A stretch of DNA of 64,000 nucleotides from an uncultured Acetatifactor sp. (GTDB taxonomy: Bacteria; Bacillota; Clostridia; Lachnospirales; Lachnospiraceae), in NCBI GenBank assembly GCA_910586775.1, contig CAJUJN010000005.1, positions 43,498 through 107,497 of the forward strand. The letters run 5' to 3'. Made by a program: the position numbers and the translations under genes. Below the pieces are notes generated by a model. The model was given only the letters and a program-made list of their open reading frames with translations. It did not search any database and was not told the origin of the DNA. This document shows positions 41,640 through 50,923 of this stretch, in pieces; position 1 is the stretch's first letter, and each line of letters opens with the position of its first letter.

Positions 41640-42827
41640 TCAGTCCGTTACCTTTATAGAATCAAACATCTCCCAGACTTCTTCCGCAGTTCCCCTTCCG
41701 TTAAATCTGACTACAATATTGTTCGGAAGCAACACCGCAAAATTCCCCCGGGGAGTATCCGTGTCCCCTCTGTCGGCGCGGGAAATCATACGGCTTCTTA
41801 CTGTCTCCAGAGTGAAATCTTCCCAGGCGAATGTAGGATTATCCATGCTCTGCCGATACTCCTGAGGCACGGTTTCCGCATACGGAATCTCATACAGGCG
41901 CTCGTCATAAGTCTCTGCGGCATCTATGTCCACGGTTTCAGGAGCCTCTGCCACCTCCTCGACAGACCACATAATGGAATCCATCCCCTTACTCCAGGTG
42001 AGCGTCAGATTTGCCTCCTGCCCATCCGCATTGCTGAAGGCGCTCTCAAAAGAGTAGCCCTGGGGCACCTTCTCCGGAATATAGTCTCCCAGTCCCTCCT
42101 GACTTCTGGCTTCCGCTTCCGTGAATTTATTCAGGTTCACAGCCGGGCATCCGTCACTGTCAATCATGACGCTCTCTTCTGCGGCCGATTCTTTTGAAAC
42201 GCTTTCCTGCTCTTTTCCCATACCCGTTGCGGTCTCACTGCTCTTTTCCTCCGTTCCGTCGCTTCCGTGCTGCGATGTTCCGGAAGTTCCGTACCTCTCC
42301 TGGGAACCGGAATATCCTTCGGTGACATTTGTGCCGTTTGCGTCGGTACCTTCGTCAAAATCACCTCCGTTGTCCTGGCTCATCGAGTCGTCCGCTTTCT
42401 GTGCTGCCATATCTTCCGCATTATATTCTGCCGCCCCTGCCTCTTCGGGCAAAGCGCCTTCCCCTTCGGCGTCAAGTTCAATGGTCTCAAGCTGCATCGC
42501 CATATCATTCATATTTCCTCCGGATGCCGGGTTATCGACTTTTAAGATCAATTGATAGCCGCCCCAGCCCAGCGCCCCCACGACAGCCAGGCACAGGACA
42601 GCGGCCCAGGGTCTGGCATACCGCCAAAGGGGTTGAAATCCCCTGCCTTTTGCGTATTTACGTTTCTTATAAGTAGAAATACTTTGTGCCCTTTCGTTCT
42701 CGGAACGTTCCAACAGTTCTTCGTCCGCACCGGATAAGGCTTCCATGATCCGCAGCGCCTGCCCCTGTCTGCTCTCTCCGGAGAAGGACATCCCTTTTTC
42801 AGATTCCTCATAACCATTATGTTTCAT
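41640..42827 (-). CDS. Putative anti-sigma factor with membrane segment
   Basis: 395 residues from an ATG that overlaps the sigma-factor stop (ATGA), which argues for translational coupling and a regulator-partner relation. An N-terminal cytosolic part (about 1-60) is followed by one membrane helix (near PWAAVLCLAVVGALGWGGYQ), an acidic Ser/Glu-rich linker, and an extracellular domain ending in FAVLLPNNIVVRFNGRG and VWEMFDSIKVTD. The C-terminal domain resembles DUF4367-type anti-sigma sensors. It would hold the cognate ECF sigma factor at the membrane. Confidence 0.75.
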   Translation of the reverse strand: MKHNGYEESEKGMSFSGESRQGQALRIMEALSGADEELLERSENERAQSISTYKKRKYAKGRGFQPLWRYARPWAAVLCLAVVGALGWGGYQLILKVDNPASGGNMNDMAMQLETIELDAEGEGALPEEAGAAEYNAEDMAAQKADDSMSQDNGGDFDEGTDANGTNVTEGYSGSQERYGTSGTSQHGSDGTEEKSSETATGMGKEQESVSKESAAEESVMIDSDGCPAVNLNKFTEAEARSQEGLGDYIPEKVPQGYSFESAFSNADGQEANLTLTWSKGMDSIMWSVEEVAEAPETVDIDAAETYDERLYEIPYAETVPQEYRQSMDNPTFAWEDFTLETVRSRMISRADRGDTDTPRGNFAVLLPNNIVVRFNGRGTAEEVWEMFDSIKVTD

Positions 42828-43384
42828 AATATCACGCCCTCCCTTTCCAGATACTCTCTCAGCTTTGCCCTGGTGCGGAACAAAGAGGTCTTCACCGTAT
42901 TCAGCTTCATGCCATAGCGCTTCGCAATCTCGCCGTATTCCTCCACATACCAGTATCTCCGCAGAAACACATTGCATTCCCGCTCCGGCAGCGTGTGCAG
43001 GAAATCATTCAGCATCCGTTCCAGTTCCGCCGCCTCCACTTCTTCCTCCGTGCTGCGCCTGTCGGGCACACATTCGGCCAGTTCGTCCAGCGCCAGCATC
43101 ATTTCACCGTTTCCCCTTTTCATGGTATGCTTTTCCTTCCATCTGTCCAGAGATAAATTGCGTGTAATTGTTCCCAGAAAAATGGCCAGCCTGTTGGGCC
43201 GTTTCGGGGGTATGGCATTCCATGCCCGCAGCCATGTGTCATTCACACATTCATCCGAGTCCTCCCTGTCATATAGAATACGCCAGGCAATGCTGTAGCA
43301 GTAACTTCCGTATGACAGCTGTGTCTCGGAAATCGCCCTCTCCTCCCTGGCCCAGTATAAATCCAGTATCTCCGTATCTCTCAA
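42824..43384 (-). CDS. ECF-family RNA polymerase sigma factor
   Basis: 186 residues with region 2 (YSIAWRILYDREDSDECVND, then WLRAWNAIPP and FLGTITRNLSLDRW) and region 4 (FLRRYWYVEEYGEIAKRYGM, LNTVKTSLFRTRAKLREYLE). A linker of about 30 residues separates them. The stop overlaps the putative anti-sigma gene. Its regulon is not visible; no autoregulatory promoter could be recognised upstream. Confidence 0.9.
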   Translation of the reverse strand: MRDTEILDLYWAREERAISETQLSYGSYCYSIAWRILYDREDSDECVNDTWLRAWNAIPPKRPNRLAIFLGTITRNLSLDRWKEKHTMKRGNGEMMLALDELAECVPDRRSTEEEVEAAELERMLNDFLHTLPERECNVFLRRYWYVEEYGEIAKRYGMKLNTVKTSLFRTRAKLREYLEREGVIL

Positions 43385-43541
43385 TGTCCGCCCTCCCGAT
43401 TTTGCTTCCCGTTCCTTTTTCTGTTTCCTCCGCCTGCAGCAGCTTCGCCTTTGATATGCCTATACCATCAAAAACACGCTTGCCGCAATCGCCTTTCTGC
43501 CTTTATAGACGATAACCGGCAGCTGAAGTTTCACTCACTGC

Positions 43542-43570
43542 AAAAAAGGACTGCCCAAAATGAGCAATCC
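43542..43570 (-). terminator. Terminator after the cardiolipin synthase gene
   Basis: On the minus strand a hairpin GGATTGCTC/GGGCAGTCC (43548-43570) is followed by TTTTTTG. It lies about 70 bp past the stop codon. Confidence 0.7.
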
Positions 43571-43637
43571 TCAACCGCGATGAAAAACTTTAGGAATTGT
43601 CAGAAAATAACTTCTGCAATTGCTTCAGACAAAAGCC

Positions 43638-45209
43638 CTACATCAACGGCGCCACGATCCGCATGATCCGCCCCAGCGCTCTGTCAGTCAGCTTCAGCTT
43701 CTTGTAATCCTCCACCTTCACCTCGATACATTTTTTCAGGGTATCCTGAATATCCTGCTCCATGACGGCAACCTGGGAATTCCGGTAGAGAACCAGGCCG
43801 CATTCAAAATGATGGTACAGACTGCGGTAATCCAGATTCACCGTGCCCACCACCGCTTTCACGCCGTCGGATACAAACACCTTGGCATGGACAAATCCCG
43901 GCTCGTATTCATAGATCCTGACCCCTGCCTCCAGCAGCTGGTTATAATAAGTCTTCGCCAACATAAAAGCATACTTCTTATCCGGGATATGGGGCATGAT
44001 GATGATCACCTCCACGCCCCTCTTTGCCGCGTAAGTCAGCGCCATAGTCATCCGGTCATCCGGTATCAGATAAGGTGTCATAATATGAACATAGGTATGG
44101 GCTGTATTGATAATATCCAGATAGACCATCTCGCCCACACGCTCCGTTCCCAGCGGGCAGACGCTGTAGGGAATGGCATAGCCGTCACTGGACACGGCGG
44201 CATCCTGCGGCAGTCTGTATTTTTCGTATGACTCCGGCATCCGCTCCGACTCGTTCCACATTTCCAGAAACATAAACGTAAAGCGCTCCACGGCATCCCC
44301 CTTCACCATGGCGCCTGCATCCTTCCAGTGCCCAAAGCGGTTCTTCTGGTTGATATACTCGTCCGCCAGATTGATGCCGCCGGTAAATGCCACTTTCCCG
44401 TCAATGACCAGGATCTTGCGGTGGTCCCGATTATTGTAATGAGGCGAAAACAGGAGCCTGATGGGAGCAAACACCTTGCAGTGGATACCTTCCTCCTCCA
44501 GCATATCCGGAAAGAATCCGGGCAGATTCCACAGCATATTAGTGCCGTCGAACATAAACCGCACCTCCACCCCCTGCTTTGCCTTCTCCTTCAGGATATC
44601 CAGGATATCGCCCAGCATCTTCCCGCTGGACACGATAAAAAACTCAATGAAAATAAACTTCTCCGCTTTCTTCAGCTCTTCCGCCATATCCACAAACTGG
44701 CTGTCACCCAGCGGGTAGTATTTTACCTGCGTACAATCGTATACGGGGCTGCCGTCGCATTTTTCCAGGTAATGGGCCAGCTGTCCCATATGCGGGCTCT
44801 CAGTGCGGAGCCTCTCCCTGATCTCCTCTCTCGGACGGACATATTTCCTTGTATTTTCCGCCTGCTCAAGCAGTCCGGCATACAATACTTTCGTGCCCGG
44901 CTGGCTTACTATGGTCACATAAAAAATAGCGCCGAACACCGGGAAAACAGCAATGGGAAGCATCCACGACAGCTTCAGGTCCGGATTGCCCGGCGCATTG
45001 AAAATATACACCACCGCCACGGCACTGACCGACAGAAAAAAGGCATAAAACAGGTAGCTGTAATTACGCAGCAAAATATAGCCTACGCAAAGCAGCACCA
45101 GCTGCGCCAGAAACCCCAGCAGGATCATCGCCGTCCTGCCGTAGATGACGGTCTTGATCCCTCTGATTGTCGAATTAACCCTTTCTCCCATGCTCATGGT
45201 ACTTTTCAT
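43638..45209 (-). CDS. cls: Cardiolipin synthase (phospholipase D family)
   Basis: Condenses two phosphatidylglycerols into cardiolipin at the membrane. 523 residues: two N-terminal membrane helices (about 26-47 and 50-70) and a further hydrophobic stretch, then two HKD motifs, HRKILVIDGKVAFTGG and HAKVFVSDGVKAVVGT, each with the following Gly-Gly/Asn. It lies beside the fatty-acid genes, which suits a role in membrane lipid supply, though it has its own terminator. Confidence 0.94.
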   Translation of the reverse strand: MKSTMSMGERVNSTIRGIKTVIYGRTAMILLGFLAQLVLLCVGYILLRNYSYLFYAFFLSVSAVAVVYIFNAPGNPDLKLSWMLPIAVFPVFGAIFYVTIVSQPGTKVLYAGLLEQAENTRKYVRPREEIRERLRTESPHMGQLAHYLEKCDGSPVYDCTQVKYYPLGDSQFVDMAEELKKAEKFIFIEFFIVSSGKMLGDILDILKEKAKQGVEVRFMFDGTNMLWNLPGFFPDMLEEEGIHCKVFAPIRLLFSPHYNNRDHRKILVIDGKVAFTGGINLADEYINQKNRFGHWKDAGAMVKGDAVERFTFMFLEMWNESERMPESYEKYRLPQDAAVSSDGYAIPYSVCPLGTERVGEMVYLDIINTAHTYVHIMTPYLIPDDRMTMALTYAAKRGVEVIIIMPHIPDKKYAFMLAKTYYNQLLEAGVRIYEYEPGFVHAKVFVSDGVKAVVGTVNLDYRSLYHHFECGLVLYRNSQVAVMEQDIQDTLKKCIEVKVEDYKKLKLTDRALGRIMRIVAPLM

Positions 45210-45267
45210 TTTCTATCTCCCAGGTATCAACCTTACAGCTTACAATCACGCTGCCGGCGCAGCCTTC

Positions 45268-45714
45268 TCATACCCTTCCGGGCTCCAGAAATCCGTCCAG
45301 ATTTACAAGGCACCGATACAGTATCTCCATTTCTTCCTCATTCAAATCCTTCACGATGGCTTTTATCATCTTCTTATGAAAGTCCCGGTGATGAAAAAAT
45401 GCCTTTCTCCCCTTTTCCGTAAGGATAATGTATACTACACGTTTGTCTTTCTCACTGCGCTCCCGCTTAATATATCCCTTCCTGTCCAGACCGTTCATAT
45501 TCGTGGTCAACGTACCGACAGTGACGCCCAGCCGGTGAGCTATCTCGGACATATTTCTGGGATCCTCCACACCGATTGCTTCTATAATATGCATGTCATT
45601 ATTGGTAATGTCGCTGTACTCTTCCGTAATGACCGCTTTCGCCTCCATGTCCATCACATGGTTAAACAGGCTCACCAGCAGCTCATTTATGGAACATTTT
45701 GTATTCTGTGCCAT
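45268..45714 (-). CDS. fabT: MarR-family regulator, FabT-like
   Basis: 148 residues with a MarR winged helix: SEIAHRLGVTVGTLTTNMNG is the recognition helix region and YIKRERSEKDKRVVYIILTE the wing. The pattern MHIIEAIG plus ITVGTLT-like helix resembles FabT, the acyl-ACP-dependent repressor of fatty-acid synthesis. It lies just past fabH on the same strand behind a terminator, so it is probably a separate transcript. Two TTTGA-N3-TCAAA palindromes, the FabT-type box, overlap the fab promoter at 54074-54102. Confidence 0.8.
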   Translation of the reverse strand: MAQNTKCSINELLVSLFNHVMDMEAKAVITEEYSDITNNDMHIIEAIGVEDPRNMSEIAHRLGVTVGTLTTNMNGLDRKGYIKRERSEKDKRVVYIILTEKGRKAFFHHRDFHKKMIKAIVKDLNEEEMEILYRCLVNLDGFLEPGRV

Positions 45715-45871
45715 TTCGTCTATGCTTATCCTCTCCGGGATGTATCCTAAATTCTATATCAGTTCAATCAATCCCAACGCCTCCGGCTTCGTCTTCCCAT
45801 GTAAAAATACTGGGATTCAGTGCTACGCTATAAATATAAATTTACCAACTTTCGCAAAAAAGTCAATAGAA

Positions 45872-45914
45872 AATTCGCAGCAGTCCGACTTACCGCCTTA
45901 AACTGCTGCGAATT
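45872..45914 (-). terminator. Terminator of the fatty-acid operon
   Basis: A perfect 13-bp stem AATTCGCAGCAGT/ACTGCTGCGAATT with a 17-base loop lies 38 bp past fabH and is followed on the minus strand by TTCTATTGACTTTTTT. The U-tract is offset, so the efficiency is uncertain. Confidence 0.7.
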
Positions 45915-45952
45915 CCTGCCGCTTATAACAGGTCTGACAAGTCACCGTGCCG

Positions 45953-46921
45953 CTACTGCCACTCCAAAACACATGCGCCGCAGGTAAGTCCCGCGCCGAA
46001 ACCTGAAAGCACCAGGCGCATACCATGCTTCAGCTCCCCCTTTCGGTTCAGCTCATCCAACAGCAGAGGAATGGATGCGGAAGAAGTATTCCCCACCCGC
46101 TCCAGGTTCATTGGGAAACGCGCCATATCCACACCCAGGCGTTTGGATATGCCCTCTATGATGCGGCGGTTTGCCTGGTGCAGCAGAAACAGATCCACAT
46201 CCCCCACGGCAATCCCGGCTTTCCAAAGCGCTTCTTCGATGGTCTTCGGAATCTGGCGAACCGCGAAGGAGAAAATCTCCCTGCCGTCCATGCTTAAATA
46301 ATTCCCTGTAAGGTTCATATGGAACCATGGATTTTCCAGCGGCCTGCCCACACCGGACAGCACCTCTCCCTTTTTTCCGTCGGAGTGCTGCACAAAGCCC
46401 AGGATGCCTCCCTCTTCGCTTTTTTCCACAAACACCGCGCCTGCGCCGTCTCCGAATAAAATGCAGGTACTCCGATCTTCCCAATTCACAAGCTTGGAGA
46501 GCACCTCGCTGCCCGCAACCAGCGCATTTCTGTAGATTCCGCTTTCCACATAGGCCCATGCCGTGTGCAGTGCAAACAGAAAGCCGGCGCAGGCTGCATT
46601 TAAGTCAAATGCTACGGCATTTCCGGCTCCGATTTCTTTCTGCACCTGACATGCCGCACAGGGAGCCACATCCTCCGGCGAACAGGTCGCCACCAGAAGC
46701 AGCTCCACCTCGTCTGCGCTTTTCTGCGCATTTTTAAGCGCCGAATCGCACGCACTCGCCGCAAGGGACGCAACCGTCTCACCCGTGGATACATGCCTGC
46801 CGGCAATTCCGGTGCGCTCCCTGATCCATTCGTCGGAAGTATCTACCAGTTCTGTAATTTCTTCGTTTGTAACCGCCCTGTGCGGGAGGGCGCTTCCCGT
46901 TCCCAATATCCGTATTGACAT
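45953..46921 (-). CDS. fabH: Beta-ketoacyl-ACP synthase III
   Basis: Starts fatty-acid chains by condensing an acyl-CoA with malonyl-ACP. 322 residues. The catalytic triad is Cys111 (in LNAACAGFLFALH), His248 (in FLLHQANRRI) and Asn278 (in RVGNTSSASIP). It is the last gene of the fab operon here, whereas in many Firmicutes it comes first. A family A hairpin element fills the gap before it. Confidence 0.96.
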   Translation of the reverse strand: MSIRILGTGSALPHRAVTNEEITELVDTSDEWIRERTGIAGRHVSTGETVASLAASACDSALKNAQKSADEVELLLVATCSPEDVAPCAACQVQKEIGAGNAVAFDLNAACAGFLFALHTAWAYVESGIYRNALVAGSEVLSKLVNWEDRSTCILFGDGAGAVFVEKSEEGGILGFVQHSDGKKGEVLSGVGRPLENPWFHMNLTGNYLSMDGREIFSFAVRQIPKTIEEALWKAGIAVGDVDLFLLHQANRRIIEGISKRLGVDMARFPMNLERVGNTSSASIPLLLDELNRKGELKHGMRLVLSGFGAGLTCGACVLEWQ

Positions 46922-46943
46922 CTTGATTTCCTATTCCAGTTCC

Positions 46944-47097
46944 GCATCCGCCCCACCAGTACCAAGGCATGGCAGAGGACTTCCGGCCGCTTAGTGATGC
47001 GTCCGTAATCCCTCTGGGCACTGGCCGGGCAGATGCTGTTTTCCAGTTCCGCATCCGCCCCGCCAGTACCAAGGCATGGCAGAGGACTTCCGGCAGA
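46944..47097 (-). repeat. Intergenic palindromic element, family A copy 3 plus partial copy (before fabH)
   Basis: A 93-bp imperfect palindrome (46944-47036) has outer stem GCATCCGCCC/GGGCAGATGC, then CCAGT/ACTGG, and an inner stem CAGAGG/CCTCTG with the tip CCGGCCGCTTAGTG. The left half repeats at 47044-47097 with two or three changes. Flanks match the copies before infA and adk. Confidence 0.7.
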
Positions 47098-47130
47098 CAC
47101 TTTTCTCGCTCTCGTTTTCACATTTTATAT

Positions 47131-48912
47131 TTAAAAATTCCTGAAACGATCATATCGCTGAGCGGCTATCTCTTCGCCGGACTTGCCGCGATAGCCCTCC
47201 AGGAATGTCTTGATCTGTTCTTTCAGGTAGCCGCCGATGGCTTCGGCAGTATCCTGGTCCGCGCCTCCGAATTCCGGAATGATCTTTTCTATGACATGAA
47301 GCTGTTTCAGATCCTGCGCCGTAATGCGCATGACTTCACTGGCTTCCTTTGCCTTGGAAGAATCCTTCCATAAGATAGAAGCAAATCCCTCCGGGGACAG
47401 AATGGAATAAGTGGCATTTTCCAGCATCCATACCTCATTGCCCACTGCCGTAGCCAGAGCGCCCCCGCTGCCGCCTTCTCCGATGAAAATGCACAACACG
47501 GGTACCCTCAAAGCCGACATCTCCCGCAGATTGCGTGCAATTGCCTCTCCCTGTCCCCGTTCCTCGGCCTCGATGCCGCAGAAGGCACCCGATGTATTGA
47601 TAAAGCTTACAATGGGACGGTTGAACTTTTCCGCCTGCTTCATGAGACGCAGTGCCTTACGGTAACCTTCCGGCATAGGCATTCCGTAATTCCGGAGTTG
47701 GCATTCCGCCAGTTCTTTTCCTTTATGGTCTGCAATCACGGTCACCGGCTGACCGTCCAGGAAGCCGATTCCACCCACAATGGCCGGGTCATCCCGAAAG
47801 CATCTGTCCCCGTGGGCTTCCACAAAATAGTCAAATATCACATTCATATAGTCAAGTGCGCTGGCACGCTCCAGCCTGCGGGCTGCCTTTACCTTCTCCC
47901 AGACACTTGTCGGCTTGAGGGTCCACTCTTTTTCCTTCAATATTTCATTCAGAATGAAGTGGAATTCCCTGTCCGGCGCGAAGCTGGCGTACTCCCCTTC
48001 CCGGCATTGGTGCGCCTTGATCAGAAAATAAATGGTTTTCTTCAGGTTTCTGCGTTCCACGATACCGTCTATAATACCGTGCTCCACCAGAAATTCGGCG
48101 GTCTGAAAGCCTTCCGGCAGTTCCTGCCCGATGGTCTGACGGATGACTCTCGGTCCCGCGAAGCCGACCAACGCCCCCGGCTCCGCCATGACCACATCTC
48201 CCAGCATGGCAAAGCTGGCTGTAACGCCTCCCGTGGTGGGGTCGGTGAGTATGGTAGTGTACAGCAGCCCGGCCTCCCCCAGCTTCTGAATCGCCGCGGA
48301 AGTCTTCGCCATCTGCATCAGGGAGATCAGTCCCTCCTGCATCCTGGCACCGCCTGAACAGCAGAACAGAAAGACCGGCAGCCGCTTCCGGATGGCACAC
48401 TCCACGGCCGCGGTAATTTTTTCTCCTACCACATGACCCATGCTTGCCATCAGAAATCTGGAGTCACAGATTCCCAACACGATATCTTCGCCGAACACCT
48501 TGCACTGCCCCACGGTGACAGCCTCGTCCAGGCCTGTCTTCTCCCTTGCAGCCATGATTTTATCCTCATAGCCCTCATAAGCAAGGGGATTGCGTATCGG
48601 CATATCCGTGAACCATGGCTCGAAAGTATGGGGGTCCGCCACCATACGGATGCGGTTAGGCACCTTGACTCTGAAGTAGCCTTCACATTCATAACAAATA
48701 TATTTCCGCTTTGCCACCCGTCCCCGATCTACCATTTTACCGCATTTGGGGCAGCGGATGAGATAACCGTCATCCCCCTCCTGCGCCCCGGAATTCTGCT
48801 TTCCGTTATCTGTCTGTGTCCGGGCATTTTCAGAGAGTTTCTGCCGCTCTGACAACCTTGTAAAAAAAGTAGCCCGTTTTTCTCTGCCATCCTTTTTTAT
48901 CGATTTTTTCAT
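47131..48912 (-). CDS. accDA: Fused acetyl-CoA carboxylase carboxyltransferase, beta-alpha (AccD-AccA)
   Basis: Transfers the carboxyl group from biotin to acetyl-CoA to make malonyl-CoA. A single 593-residue chain from the ATG with AGGAGG 9 nt upstream. The N-terminal half is AccD: a four-Cys zinc ribbon (CPKCGK...CYECEG, about 55-80) and FCCSGGARMQEGLISLMQMA. The second half is AccA: PAIVGGIGFLDGQPVTVIAD, GYRKALRLMKQAEKF, and IFIGEGGSGGALATAVGNE. There is no stop or restart between them. accB and accC, usual neighbours, are not in this operon. Confidence 0.93.
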   Translation of the reverse strand: MKKSIKKDGREKRATFFTRLSERQKLSENARTQTDNGKQNSGAQEGDDGYLIRCPKCGKMVDRGRVAKRKYICYECEGYFRVKVPNRIRMVADPHTFEPWFTDMPIRNPLAYEGYEDKIMAAREKTGLDEAVTVGQCKVFGEDIVLGICDSRFLMASMGHVVGEKITAAVECAIRKRLPVFLFCCSGGARMQEGLISLMQMAKTSAAIQKLGEAGLLYTTILTDPTTGGVTASFAMLGDVVMAEPGALVGFAGPRVIRQTIGQELPEGFQTAEFLVEHGIIDGIVERRNLKKTIYFLIKAHQCREGEYASFAPDREFHFILNEILKEKEWTLKPTSVWEKVKAARRLERASALDYMNVIFDYFVEAHGDRCFRDDPAIVGGIGFLDGQPVTVIADHKGKELAECQLRNYGMPMPEGYRKALRLMKQAEKFNRPIVSFINTSGAFCGIEAEERGQGEAIARNLREMSALRVPVLCIFIGEGGSGGALATAVGNEVWMLENATYSILSPEGFASILWKDSSKAKEASEVMRITAQDLKQLHVIEKIIPEFGGADQDTAEAIGGYLKEQIKTFLEGYRGKSGEEIAAQRYDRFRNF

Positions 48913-49043
48913 GTTCAAATGCCTCCTGTACACCTTTTCGTCCCGGACAAAACCAAAGCCTTTCCCACAGCTCCTGCCGGAAGCGCAGCTACGCTTCGCC
49001 CCGTCATCAGCTGTCCCCGGCTCACTCGGACTTACTTCCACAG

Positions 49044-49475
49044 TCACTGTCCGACAGCGAAAGTCAGCTCTGCTTCCGCCACTGTCTTGCCGTCCACGAA
49101 GGCCCTGGCTTTACCTACGCCTATGGGCCCCTTTACCTTGATAATCTCGGTCTCCAGCATCAGTACATCGCCGGGAAGCACCTTTTTACGGAATTTTGCT
49201 TTGTCAATCCCGGCAAAATAGGCCGTGCGCCCTTTCCACTCAGGCCGGGAAAGGATGGCTACCGCTCCCACCTGCGCCAGGGCTTCCATAATCAGAACCC
49301 CCGGCATCACGGGATTCCCCGGAAAATGTCCCTGGAAGTACGGCTCATTTACGCTGACGCATTTCTTACCCAGCGCACGCACGCCTTCCTCCAGCTCTTC
49401 TATGGTATCTATCAATAAAAACGGGTATCTGTGCGGTATGATATCAATGATTTCGCGTGTATTATATATCGCCAT
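49044..49475 (-). CDS. fabZ: (3R)-hydroxyacyl-ACP dehydratase
   Basis: Dehydrates beta-hydroxyacyl-ACP in the elongation cycle. 143 residues from MAIYNTREIIDIIPHRYPFL with AGGAG 8 nt upstream. His15 (in IPHRYPFLLID) and Glu64 (in PGVLIMEALAQ) form the active site of the hot-dog fold. An upstream ATG at 49589 would add 38 low-complexity residues and is rejected. Confidence 0.95.
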   Translation of the reverse strand: MAIYNTREIIDIIPHRYPFLLIDTIEELEEGVRALGKKCVSVNEPYFQGHFPGNPVMPGVLIMEALAQVGAVAILSRPEWKGRTAYFAGIDKAKFRKKVLPGDVLMLETEIIKVKGPIGVGKARAFVDGKTVAEAELTFAVGQ

Positions 49476-49641
49476 ATCGTATACTCCTGTCCGAAACTTC
49501 TTGTTCCCCTGCTCATTTCCGCCCTCCATGGCGGCTCCGCCCCCGGAAATATCCGTTCCAAAGCAGCCATTCGCCTCTGACGGAAGCATTCCGCCGCCCG
49601 ATTCATTACCTCAAAATCCTCAGGAACTGCCGGCACATTGT

Positions 49642-50883
49642 TCAGTCTTCCGGCTTGCCTACCAGAATGCTGGCATTATGCCCGCCGAAACCAAGGGAAT
49701 TGCTCAGGGCAAAGGGAACAGCCTCCTCATGGCTCTCCATACAGTAATCCAGATTCATCTCGCCTTCCGTCTCTCTCAGTCCCACTGTTCTGTGTATGAA
49801 ATCCTCCTGCACAGACTTCACACAGACGATAAATTCCACTGCCCCCGCAGCCCCCAGCAGATGCCCGACCATGGACTTGGTGGAATTGACCCGCAGTTTC
49901 CCGGCGTGTTCCCCGAAGGCCAGCTTTATCGCCCTTGTCTCAAACAAATCATTATGATGGGTTCCCGTACCGTGGGCATTGATATAAGTCAGCTCCTCCG
50001 GTTTTACACTGCCGTCTTCCAGCGCACTCAGCATGGCTCTGGCGGCGCCGGCTCCGTCTTCCGCGGGAGATGTGATATGGTAAGCGTCCGAAGAACAGCC
50101 ATATCCCAGCACTTCCGCGTAAATACGGGCTCCCCGCTTTCTGGCATGCTCCAATTCTTCCAACACCACGATACCCGCGCCCTCTCCCATAACAAATCCG
50201 CTTCTGTCCTTGTCAAAGGGAATGGAACACCTCTCCGGGTCCGTGCTTCCGGAAAGTGCCGTCAACGCCGCGAATCCGGCAATCCCCAAAGGTGTCACCG
50301 CTCCTTCCGTCCCTCCTGCCACACAGGCATCCAACTCGCCGTACTGAATGGAACGGAAAGCCTCGCCGATGGAATTCGTCCCGGTGGCACAGGCAGTCAC
50401 CACATTCAGGCTCTTTCCCTTCAGGCCATAGGCAATGCTGACGTTTCCTGCAGCCATATTGGAAATCATCATGGGCACAAAAAGAGGACCTACCCTGGAG
50501 GGGCCTTTTTCCAGAAGTTTCGCGTGCTCCCGTTCTACCGCCTGCAGGCTTCCCACTCCGCTTCCCACAAAGCAGCCTACCCTGTAGGGATCCTCCGCTT
50601 CCATATCCAGAGCCGCGTCCCTGATGGCTTCGCCCGCAGCTGCCACCGCATACTGGCAGAAGGATTCCATACGCCTGGCTGCCTTTTTATCCATGTAATT
50701 TTCTGCCTTGAAATCCTTAACCTCCGCAGCCAGTTTGCATTTGTAATCAGCCGCATCAAAGCCTGTAATCGGTGCAAAGCCTGTTTTTTCCGCCCTGATT
50801 CCATTCCAGAATGCTTCCATGCCGATTCCGATGGGTGTCACTGCCCCCAGGCCCGTCACCACAACTCTTCTTTTCCTGTTCAT
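49642..50883 (-). CDS. fabF: Beta-ketoacyl-ACP synthase II
   Basis: Elongating condensing enzyme, 413 residues from MNRKRRVVVTGLGAVTPIG. Cys165 (in NVVTACATGTNSIGEAF) with the two histidines in NAHGTGTHHND and KSMVGHLLGAAG make up the Cys-His-His site. The fabG stop lies 41 nt upstream. A start at 50949 would overlap fabG and is rejected. Confidence 0.96.
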   Translation of the reverse strand: MNRKRRVVVTGLGAVTPIGIGMEAFWNGIRAEKTGFAPITGFDAADYKCKLAAEVKDFKAENYMDKKAARRMESFCQYAVAAAGEAIRDAALDMEAEDPYRVGCFVGSGVGSLQAVEREHAKLLEKGPSRVGPLFVPMMISNMAAGNVSIAYGLKGKSLNVVTACATGTNSIGEAFRSIQYGELDACVAGGTEGAVTPLGIAGFAALTALSGSTDPERCSIPFDKDRSGFVMGEGAGIVVLEELEHARKRGARIYAEVLGYGCSSDAYHITSPAEDGAGAARAMLSALEDGSVKPEELTYINAHGTGTHHNDLFETRAIKLAFGEHAGKLRVNSTKSMVGHLLGAAGAVEFIVCVKSVQEDFIHRTVGLRETEGEMNLDYCMESHEEAVPFALSNSLGFGGHNASILVGKPED

Positions 50884-50923
50884 ATCCAATCCTTTCCCCG
50901 TCCTCAAGGAATAGTAATTCACA

